A stretch of 64,000 bases of DNA, from assembly GCA_029449245.1 (NCBI GenBank), contig JANATF010000012.1, positions 1,550,001-1,614,000 of the forward strand. Reading direction: 5' to 3'. Positions 54,676 to 62,209 of the stretch are shown here, piece by piece. The translations under genes were made by a program, and so were the position numbers. This DNA comes from Mortierella alpina. Taxonomy: Eukaryota; Mortierellomycota; Mortierellomycetes; Mortierellales; Mortierellaceae. Within the stretch, counting starts at the first letter, position 1; each line of letters begins with the position of its first letter. The notes under the pieces are model-generated. The model ran no database searches. It saw only the letters and a list, made by a program, of their open reading frames with translations, and was not told the origin of the DNA.

Positions 54676-57600
54676 ATGCAAATCGTCACAGAAACCGCTT
54701 CTGCTCGACTGAGCAAGGCAACAGTCGCCATCCAGGGCATGACCTGCGCGAGCTGCGTCAAGGCCATCGAGAATGCGCTGCTGGCGCTGCCCAGCGTCCA
54801 GCCTGCGTCCGTGGCCGTGAACCTTCTGATCGGATCCGCCACCTTGCTGGCCTCGCCTCAACTCTGCCCAGAGTCGCTCATCACAGAGACCATCGAGAGC
54901 GCAGGCTACGATGTCACCGCGTGCAAGTACACAGACACCCCTTCCTTGGTCTCGTCAGCAAATACAAACGCAAACAAGCTCGCGCGCTCCCCTTCCACAT
55001 CCGCACAGCCCAGCATCTACAGAGCCTCGCTCGACATCTCGGGCATGTTCTGCTCCTCTTGTAGCTCCAAGGTCGAAGGGCTTCTAAAGTCGCTACCTAG
55101 AGTCATCCCCACCTCGATCAAGGTGTCTCTTGCAACCGGAAACGCAGTATTTGAATACCAGCTCCAGCAGGACCAGCCCTCTGCCCTGACCTCCAACTCG
55201 ATCGCAGACAAGATCCGCGAGCTTGGATTTGAGGCCGACCATATCAAGATCGAAAAACTATCGGACAGTGGCCCTGATCTCATGGATGACTCCGATCCAA
55301 CACCCTCGCTCACAACGACACGTCTCGACATATCGGGCATGACATGCGCCAGCTGCGTGAGTGCTATTGAATGTAAGTTGTGTCTTTGTTTGCTTCTTTT
55401 TTCTATGAATGACATTGCTTGGTTGAAATACACGCTTACCAACTCACGGCTCATATCCTCTCTTGAATCTTTAGCCTCGCTGATGGGCTTGGAGGGCATT
55501 CACCAGGTGCAGGTCAATCTCCTGGCAAAATCAGGCGTGATTGTACACGATCCAACCGTCATTGGTGTGCGCGATCTGATGTCTGCTGTTGAGGATACTG
55601 GATTCGACGTCGCCCTTGCACCAGACGACGCAGTCACCAGCAGAAACGCGCTTCAGGACAAGATCAAGCGTGAAGAGCTGCTGCTAAGGCGACGGCTCCT
55701 GCTCTCACTCGTCTTTGCTATCCCCATGTTCATTGTCGCCATGGTCATCATGATGATGCTGCAAAAGTCTAATCCAGCCCGTGTCTGGCTCATGAAGCCC
55801 ATCATCCCAGGCCTCCGCATCCAGGACGTCATCATGTTTGTCCTGGCCACGCCCGTGCAGTTCTGGCTGGCACAACCGTTCTACAGGAAAGCCTACCGCG
55901 CCCTCCGATATACCCGCACAGCCAACATGGAAACACTTGTAGCCCTGGGAACCAGCGTCGCCTATTTTGCGAGCTTGGGAAGCATCATTGCAGCGATGGC
56001 CAAGGACAAGCCTCAGCAGCACCACGGCACCGACAGCATGGGCATGTCCAGCACCGGCGTCGACTTTTTTGAAACAGCCGTCTTCTTGGTCACCTTCATC
56101 AACCTCGGCAAGTGGCTCGAGGCCAAGGCCAAAGGCAAGACCGCAGAGACCATCACCAAGCTCATGGATCTTCAACCAGAGTCGGCCACCCTTGTCAAGC
56201 CAGACGAGAGTCTCGAGGATATCCCTGCATCGTTGATCCAGGTTGGTGACATTCTGTTGGTCAACGCTGGAGGACGCATCCCCTGCGACGGGTTGCTCTG
56301 GAAGGGAAACACGACGGTAGATGAGGCCATGATTACGGGCGAGTCGCTGCCGGTTCAAAAGACGGAGCGCAAAAGCAAACTCATCAGCGCCTCCATCAAC
56401 CTCACGTCCGTTATTCAAGTCAAAGCCACCAAGGTGGGCAAGGACACCACTCTCTCGAGAATCATCCAGCTCGTTCAAGACGCCCAGGCCAGTCCCAAGG
56501 CCCCCATCGAGGCACTCGGCGACAAGATCTCGGGTGTGTTTGTGCCCATTGTCATTGTCCTTGCTCTTCTCACATTTGCGGGCTGGGCTATCGCTGGACG
56601 CTTTGGCGCCATCCCCGAAAGCTGGATCCCAGAAGGCGAGAGCTATTGGATCTATGCAACACTCTACGCAGTCGCTGTCTTGGTCATTGCCTGCCCCTGT
56701 GCCTTGGGTCTTGCGTCTCCTGCTGCAGTCATGGTGGGAACGGGTGTCGCTGCCAAGCACGGTATTCTGATCAAGGGTGGCGGATTTGCTCTCGAGATGG
56801 CCAAGAGGCTGGACATTGTGGTCTTTGACAAGACTGGCACGCTTACCACCGGCAAACCCAAGCTGACCGACTCCTGGATCGTCCCTGCCTCGGACAAGAG
56901 TACCTCCAAGACAATCCTCCAAGTGTTGGGTAAGGTCGAGGCTGGAAGCAGCCATCCAGTTGCCTTGGCAGTCGCTAAAGGTGCTGCCGAGATGCTTTAT
57001 CCACAGGACCCCAAGGCAGCTGTGGAGGTCCAGGACGGCGGAGATGAGGAAGATGAGGCTCGCACCCTTCAAAAGCAGTTTAACCACGTCAAAATTGCCC
57101 ACATGCGCGAGGTGGCAGGCCGTGGACTCTCTGCGACTTTGACTCTCAACGAGAACCTTGTTCTGGAAGGATATGGGCACTTTCGCGCTTTGAACGTCCT
57201 GGTCGGCAACGAAAAATGGATGCAGGAGAACGGCGCCCACTACCCTGTGCAGGTCTCCAAGAAGGATCGGGAGGCCGAGCTGAGCCGCTGGCAGTCCGAG
57301 GGCAAGTCTGTTGTTCTCTGTGCAATCAGCCCCGCTGTAAGCAACGGCAACAACAGCAGCAACAACGTCATCCCGGACAACATGAGTGGTCGTTATTCGA
57401 TCGCTGCAGCTTCCATCCCCAGCCAGAGCTCGGACGCCACCTGCAAATGCGAGCTCTGCGAGTGCATCGATTGCAACTGCACCACCAAACTTGGCTCGGC
57501 CAATGTCCCCTTGATCATTGCTCAAGTCGCTGTTGCGGATACGGCCAGGCCCGAGGCTGCAGAAGTCATTGCAGGTTTGGAGGCCCAGGGCGTGGAGACC

Positions 57601-58242
57601 TGGATGTTGACCGGTGATCACCCAACGACAGCCCAGGCCATTGCTCGCCAGCTCGGCATCACCAAGGTCATTGCCGGAGTTCTTCCCGAGGACAAGGCCG
57701 CCAAAGTGAAGCAGCTCCAACAGACCGGCCGCCCCAAATCTAATTCTAACTGGCGCAAGTATTTCAAGAAGGACCCTGTTGTGGATACTGCTGTCGAAAT
57801 GGGCGCGATTAACAACACTGAGAGTCATAATCCCAGACAAATGCGGCCTGCGGTCGTGGCGATGGTGGGCGATGGCATCAACGACTCGCCTGCGTTGGCA
57901 CAGTCAAACTTGGGAATCTCTGTCGGCTCGGCAACCGATATCGCGATCGAGGCCGCGTCGATCGTCCTCCTGCGCGACACTCTCACGGACCTGCTGGTGA
58001 TGCGGGATATTTCAAAGACGATCGTGCGTCGGATCCAGATTAACTTTGGGTGGGCATTCATGTATAATGCGGTCATGATCCCCGTCGCTGCCGGTGTTCT
58101 GGTAGCGTGGAACCGTTCTGCAGTGATCGGACCCACATGGGCAGGCTTGGCCATGGCAGCCTCGAGCGTCAGTGTCGTGCTTTCGAGTCTGCGTCTTCGT
58201 TCCTACCGATACCGCACCCCCAAGTCCGCCGTGCAGCATTAG
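54676..58242 (+). CDS. CCC2: Copper-transporting P1B-type ATPase (Ccc2/ATP7 family)
   Basis: Exons 54676-55372 and 55475-58242 (1154 aa). There are three N-terminal HMA copper-binding domains: GMTCASC, GMFCSSC and GMTCASC. The membrane region has LLLSLVFAIPMFIVAMVIMMM and the CPC ion site VLVIACPCALGLASPAA. Catalytic parts are ITGES (actuator), VVFDKTGTLTTGK (phosphorylation Asp), GSSHPVALAV (ATP site, the SEHP position) and VAMVGDGINDSPALAQ. It should load copper into Golgi multicopper enzymes and export excess. Two insertions are unusual: residues about 860-910 carry Asn/Ser-rich sequence followed by CKCELCECIDCNC, and a loop SNSNWRKYFKKD precedes the hinge. The 102-nt intron in HMA3 is stopless. 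A poly(A)-like AATAAA lies at 58305. Confidence 0.96.
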   Translation: MQIVTETASARLSKATVAIQGMTCASCVKAIENALLALPSVQPASVAVNLLIGSATLLASPQLCPESLITETIESAGYDVTACKYTDTPSLVSSANTNANKLARSPSTSAQPSIYRASLDISGMFCSSCSSKVEGLLKSLPRVIPTSIKVSLATGNAVFEYQLQQDQPSALTSNSIADKIRELGFEADHIKIEKLSDSGPDLMDDSDPTPSLTTTRLDISGMTCASCVSAIECKLCLCLLLFSMNDIAWLKYTLTNSRLISSLESLASLMGLEGIHQVQVNLLAKSGVIVHDPTVIGVRDLMSAVEDTGFDVALAPDDAVTSRNALQDKIKREELLLRRRLLLSLVFAIPMFIVAMVIMMMLQKSNPARVWLMKPIIPGLRIQDVIMFVLATPVQFWLAQPFYRKAYRALRYTRTANMETLVALGTSVAYFASLGSIIAAMAKDKPQQHHGTDSMGMSSTGVDFFETAVFLVTFINLGKWLEAKAKGKTAETITKLMDLQPESATLVKPDESLEDIPASLIQVGDILLVNAGGRIPCDGLLWKGNTTVDEAMITGESLPVQKTERKSKLISASINLTSVIQVKATKVGKDTTLSRIIQLVQDAQASPKAPIEALGDKISGVFVPIVIVLALLTFAGWAIAGRFGAIPESWIPEGESYWIYATLYAVAVLVIACPCALGLASPAAVMVGTGVAAKHGILIKGGGFALEMAKRLDIVVFDKTGTLTTGKPKLTDSWIVPASDKSTSKTILQVLGKVEAGSSHPVALAVAKGAAEMLYPQDPKAAVEVQDGGDEEDEARTLQKQFNHVKIAHMREVAGRGLSATLTLNENLVLEGYGHFRALNVLVGNEKWMQENGAHYPVQVSKKDREAELSRWQSEGKSVVLCAISPAVSNGNNSSNNVIPDNMSGRYSIAAASIPSQSSDATCKCELCECIDCNCTTKLGSANVPLIIAQVAVADTARPEAAEVIAGLEAQGVETWMLTGDHPTTAQAIARQLGITKVIAGVLPEDKAAKVKQLQQTGRPKSNSNWRKYFKKDPVVDTAVEMGAINNTESHNPRQMRPAVVAMVGDGINDSPALAQSNLGISVGSATDIAIEAASIVLLRDTLTDLLVMRDISKTIVRRIQINFGWAFMYNAVMIPVAAGVLVAWNRSAVIGPTWAGLAMAASSVSVVLSSLRLRSYRYRTPKSAVQH
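55373..55474 (+). other. Stopless intron of length 3n in the copper ATPase gene
   Basis: Donor GAAT/GTAAGT and acceptor CTTTAG/CCTCG, 102 nt. Removal repairs the third HMA domain (SCVSAIE-SLASLMGLEGI); retention would insert 34 residues. Confidence 0.8.
57441..57480 (+). other. Metallothionein-like Cys cluster inside the copper pump
   Basis: Codons for CKCELCECIDCNC (about residues 888-900) with seven Cys in CxC and CxxC spacing. They lie between GKSVVLCAI and LIIAQVAVADTARPEA, that is, in the cytosolic ATP-binding lobe just before the hinge back to the P domain. Family members lack such an insert here to my knowledge. Confidence 0.85.
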
Positions 58243-58958
58243 CGCTGTCAGCCTCAGAAGTGTTCTCAATAGCAGGCCTGGCGTAGCATTGCATTTGTGG
58301 TACAAATAAAGTCGTATCTTGTTAGCTGTATCCCCTACTGTCGCCCACGCGGCTCTACAACACTCATTTGCACACAACCTGCATCCGGATATCCGTCTAT
58401 CCAGCTGCAGCAATGACCGTAGGCGACTTTCTCACCCTTTTTTTCTGTCTTTCCTTGCTGTCCTTGAACACCTGTGCTCGGAAACAAGGTGTCCCAATGG
58501 TGAACAGATACTGCCAACATACCCCTTCACGAACTGCCTCCTTGCTTTCTCTGCCCTTGCCGTTCCCTTCCCCTTGTGCCAATCCCCTTTTTTGCCAGTC
58601 TCCTTCCTCGCCTCATTGTGCTGTAGCCAAAGCGCTTGATGCACAACGCTTCAGCCATCTCGCCTTGGCGTTTTTGTGCTTCCTTTTGTCTTTTCAGGAT
58701 CTCAGCAATGGGGCCGAGATTGTCTCCTATCTTGCCGCCTCTTACTCCTCTCGCTCACCCATCTCTTCTCTCTTCTCTCTCTCTCTCTCGCTCTCTCTCC
58801 CTCTGTCTTATACACGCACTCTGTAGCATATCTCCCTTCACCCTCTTTGGTCTTGCTTGCCCCCCCCCTCCACGCACGCAGACAAGCGTCGTTGTTGCAT
58901 AACCAACTCCACGTACAACATCACACCAACTATATTGCTCGTCAAAAATCGACATCCA
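58243..58958. other. Spacer, copper ATPase to GPI-anchored protein
   Basis: About 715 bp. AATAAA at 58305-58310 fits the copper-pump 3' end. A CT-rich block (58740-58800) probably belongs to the next promoter. An open frame from 58413 is low-complexity and unsupported. Confidence 0.5.
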
Positions 58959-59818
58959 ATGCACGTTTCGCCCGTTCTATTCCTCGCGACGTTGCTCGCG
59001 CTAGCAACATCCGTCCTCGGTAAATGCCCAGTTTTGGTTTCGCATGGCAAAGGCCGAACTCGGCCAAAGATAGGAAGACACTCGAGCCGCAAGACTGACC
59101 GTTGCAAAATCAATGTAGCCGACCTGACGATCACAGCACCGGTCGCAACGTCTTTTGCCACCGCGGGTGGCCTACTCAGTATCACATGGACCTACTCGGG
59201 AACACAGCCGCCTGCTCCTCCAACCATATCAGTCGAGCTAGTCGATAATGCAAGTGATTTTCACTTTCTCGTCTTGCACTCAACGTACACCATGCTTGGC
59301 ATCAGAAGGCGTTATGGCTAAACGATTTTAGTTTTCTTTTTTTTCTATTGTTATCTGATCGGCAACCTTCTAGTCAAAGAAACTATTCACAGGGCCATTG
59401 GCGCTTTTCTCCAACTTGCCAACAACATCAGGAGCAGTATCGTGGCCCATTCCGAAGCTGGGCTTTGTCGGCAACGACTTTTCGATCGTCCTCGTCGCCA
59501 ATGTCAACAACCAGGCGACCATGTACGCACAAGGCCCTACTTTTGCCATCCACCCAGAAGGAACACCACGTAAGAAAGTCAATGCAGACAAATATGATCC
59601 AAATCTCGTGTGTCTGGTGTCGATACCCTCAGACAAAGTGCTCATATCCGTAAATTTTACATTGCTCAATTCTCCTAGCACCCGCGGATCAGAGTGGCGG
59701 CAGTGGTGGTGGTGGTGGTGCTAAGCAAGGCTCTGCAAACAGGCTCGAGTGGCGCGTGGTTGGACTGGGCGCAGCGACTGCTGCGACCTCAGCCGCGCTC
59801 GTTTGGATGAGTCTTTAG
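58959..59818 (+). CDS. Secreted GPI-anchored protein, Kre9/Knh1-like Ser-Thr-rich family
   Basis: Exons 58959-59019, 59119-59249, 59374-59569 and 59679-59818 (175 aa). Signal peptide MHVSPVLFLATLLALATSVLA. The mature part begins DLTITAPVATSFATAGGLLSITWTYSGT, the classic start of the N-terminal Kre9/Knh1-type beta-sandwich, and continues ISVELVDNSKKLF, VSWPIPKLG and FSIVLVANVNNQATMYAQGPTFAI. After a Gly run a hydrophobic C-terminal tail (RVVGLGAATAATSAALVWMSL) predicts GPI attachment; likely omega residues are in the Ser/Gly segment. It should act at the cell wall or plasma membrane. Intron 2 is GC-AG (AAT/GCAAGT). Confidence 0.82.
59250..59373 (+). other. GC-AG intron in the GPI-anchored protein gene
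   Basis: Donor AAT/GCAAGT and acceptor TTCTAG/TCAAAG, 124 nt, phase 0. Using the GT inside GCAAGT instead would break frame. Confidence 0.8.
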
Positions 59819-60158
59819 GAGATCGAGCACGCTGTCCTGTCCTCCATTCTTCTTTACCGTTCATTAGCTCCACAACTTGCACTATCGTTAGACCGGCCAT
59901 AACTGCACATTACACTCGATTAAAATCTTCCAGCGCTTTATGGGACTGGATGAAAAGCGAGGCACTATCGTTGTGTGCCACGCGATTGTATGACTATTGT
60001 ACAGTGCTGGAGTTGGGGGAGTTAAGGCGAGCAGACAACGAGAGAAGAAAACCGTCGGCGGGTGACTTGGAAGTGAATATGCGAGGTATCGAAATTTGAG
60101 ATGGTTGGAAGGCATGCAGGGACAAGGTGTGTGTGTGTGAATGAGAGTTGACAATGCT
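59819..60158. other. Convergent 3' region, GPI protein / UPF0390
   Basis: About 340 bp between convergent genes, no gene seen. A GT repeat (60128-60138) lies next to the UPF0390 stop. Confidence 0.45.
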
Positions 60159-60750
60159 CTATTTCTTGGTGGCAGGCTTGGCCTTGGCCTTGGTGGGAAG
60201 GGCCTTGCTGACCTTTCCGGTCGTTCCTGTCTTGGGCATGCCTCCTGCCTTTCTCTTGCCTCCCGCCTTGCGCTCCGCAGCCAAACCAGCATCGGCCAAG
60301 CCCTTCATGATGGTCAGCTTTCCTGTTGCTCCGGCCCTGGTGGCCATGACAGTTTCAATGTTCTTGTTGATCTGGGCCGAGAGTCTCTGTGAAGGTATCC
60401 CAAGTGATTCGTACAAAAAGCTTGGTCAGTCAGCCGAGTCGCAAGAGGTTGTCGCTGCATATTAGAACAAGGTCGTGATATTCAACAGTTGGACTCCTTA
60501 CCTTCTGGGTACTCTTTTGCTTGATCAGAACGTTGCTCTTGGGGGCATAGGCTCTAGCTTTACGTCGGCAAGTCGAATAAAAGAGTCAGGATGCCGGCTC
60601 TAGTCAAGCTACTTGTTGAATGCTGCTGCCGCTACTCATGAATCGCCAAGCGGGCTGCGTCGCGTTACCTCCTTTCCTGAGGAGTCCAGTGTTCTGCTTC
60701 TTGTGGCTGTCTCTGGTGACATTGGACTTTTTGATCACTTTTTGTGCCAT
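60159..60750 (-). CDS. UPF0390 (DUF2462) small basic protein
   Basis: Exons 60750-60669, 60557-60502 and 60386-60159 (121 aa). It reads MAQKVIKKSNVTRDSHKKQNTGLLRKG, then ARAYAPKSNVLIKQKSTQK, then RLSAQINKNIETVMATRAGATGKLTIMK, ending in a Lys/Ala/Pro-rich tail. This matches the UPF0390 family (human C19orf53-like), small basic proteins linked to the nucleolus. The middle exon is 56 nt. The function is not established. Confidence 0.8.
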
Positions 60751-60998
60751 TGTTGCTTTCTCGAGGGATTGAATGGGAGGGTTGTAGGGATGAGAGGCAG
60801 GGAAAAGGGACAGGCAAAGGAAAAAAAAAAAAGAAACAACAACTGCTGTCCTTATGCAGCTCATTCCCATCCATCATTTCAGAGCTGCATAAGGACACCT
60901 TTCCTCAACCATGTTCAATTTTCAGTTCTCACTCACTCACTCGCTCACACCAGCTTTCTTTTTCTCCCTCTCAACCCGCGCTCGTTTCCTCCACACCG
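60751..60998. promoter_or_regulatory. Divergent promoter, UPF0390 / small membrane protein
   Basis: About 250 bp shared by two divergent genes. An AGGAAAAAAAAAAAAGAAAC run sits on the UPF0390 side and CT-rich ACTCACTCACTCGCTCAC on the other. Confidence 0.45.
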
Positions 60999-61178
60999 AT
61001 GCCTCTCCCCAACCTCAGACGCATCTTCTCCTCATTCCGCACCCCGGAGGAGGAGGCCCAGATCTCACGGTCCGCATTCTTCAAGTTCTCGGGCTACATT
61101 CTCACTTGCGCCTTCATCACCTGGGTAGCCGCAAAGCAGGGAGCACATCTACGATTGGGCGCGCCAGGCGGGGCATAA
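60999..61178 (+). CDS. Small single-pass membrane protein, possibly mitochondrial
   Basis: A single exon of 59 codons. Residues 1-20 are basic and amphipathic (MPLPNLRRIFSSFRTPEEEA), and one hydrophobic segment follows (KFSGYILTCAFITWVAAKQGA). The short soluble N terminus with EEEA and one transmembrane helix resembles small TOM-type or respiratory accessory subunits, but I cannot assign a family. Support comes from its start context, its CT-rich upstream region and its plausible architecture. Confidence 0.5.
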   Translation: MPLPNLRRIFSSFRTPEEEAQISRSAFFKFSGYILTCAFITWVAAKQGAHLRLGAPGGA

Positions 61179-61784
61179 AACAGAAGAATGAGTACAGGCA
61201 TAGGCACAGCACTGTATGCATGCCAGGACTTGCGCTTTTCGCAAGTTCATACCCACACCCATACTTTCCGCTCCGCCCATAGCCTGCAACAACTCCTTTT
61301 CGCCACCCGCCCGCGCTGCCCACCCACCTCCTGCACGATCGCAGCTCTAACGGTGCACGATCTATACCTGCGAATACACCTATCTGCACAGGTCTTTGAC
61401 TTGCAGGACAGAGGCTCGCGCTGCGTCGTTTGTATGCAAGTAGTACTCTCGTCGCCACTCGTTCAGTATAAAACAAAAAACTTTTGCATGGCCATACGAT
61501 CCACAGTTGTTCATATAAGCTGCTTGTGCTGCACACGATTGAGAACGATCTTATCTAATATTTATTGTACAGTGAGGAGCGAATATGCAAAAGGTGGAAG
61601 AGTGAGATGTGTCATCGACACGTAGTGAGCTGTTTGCTGGTGTATCTGGTGGGATCCATAGTCCTCGAGTTGTGAGTATTGGGCGAAGGATCACAAAAGA
61701 TGCATCAAATGGCTGGATACACGAGAGCTGAAGGCGGAGCCCATGCAGTATTCTAGGCAAGCCAGCTTTTGTTTTTGTCAGGCA
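61179..61784. other. Convergent spacer without a gene
   Basis: About 600 bp between two small convergent genes. I see no coding or RNA signal. Confidence 0.45.
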
Positions 61785-61988
61785 TTACTGATGGCGCTTT
61801 GACTCGAGACGAAGCTTTTCGTAGACCTGGGTGACCTGGTGGGCAATGCTTGTTGGCGCAGAGTGGATCGCGGTTCCGTTGGAGAGAAAGTCCTGCAGCG
61901 TTGCGACAGTGGCGGCTGTGGACAGGGGTTTGGTCTCGAGGATCTCGAGCTTGAGTGGTGGGGGGCCAGAACGAGCAGTGGTGGACAT
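61785..61988 (-). CDS. Small protein, function unknown
   Basis: A single exon of 67 residues (MSTTARSGPPPLKLEILETK...). A C-terminal amphipathic helix (IAHQVTQVYEKLRLESKRHQ) follows a Ser/Thr-rich middle. The frame is open further upstream to 62174, but that part is in the presumed leader. It is divergent from the CDK5RAP1 gene, 221 bp apart. No family recognised. Confidence 0.4.
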   Translation of the reverse strand: MSTTARSGPPPLKLEILETKPLSTAATVATLQDFLSNGTAIHSAPTSIAHQVTQVYEKLRLESKRHQ

Positions 61989-62209
61989 TATGCTGGTTGG
62001 TTGTGTGTGATGGATGGGATGGATAGGATGGTTGCAACGAGGAGACGCAGACCGATGGAAAGCGCTCTTGAAAAATAAACAGAGTTGCACCAAGCCACCC
62101 TCGGACACCCAATTTGTGCCTTCCAGCTCGGCCTCCGAACTGCAACCTCCGTCTACTCTCTTTTCCACCCTCAACCTTCAGCCCGCAGCCATCCCTCGCA
62201 CTCACCCAC

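Noticed and set aside
55705-57840. A 711-codon open frame on the minus strand opposite the copper ATPase
   Set aside because: It mirrors the codon bias of the sense gene, has no recognisable domain, and the sense frame is clearly the conserved protein.
58413-58826. Open frame starting MTVGDFLTLFF with a signal-like N terminus
   Set aside because: The rest is CT-tract low complexity, lies in the copper pump 3' region, and has no resemblance to any family.
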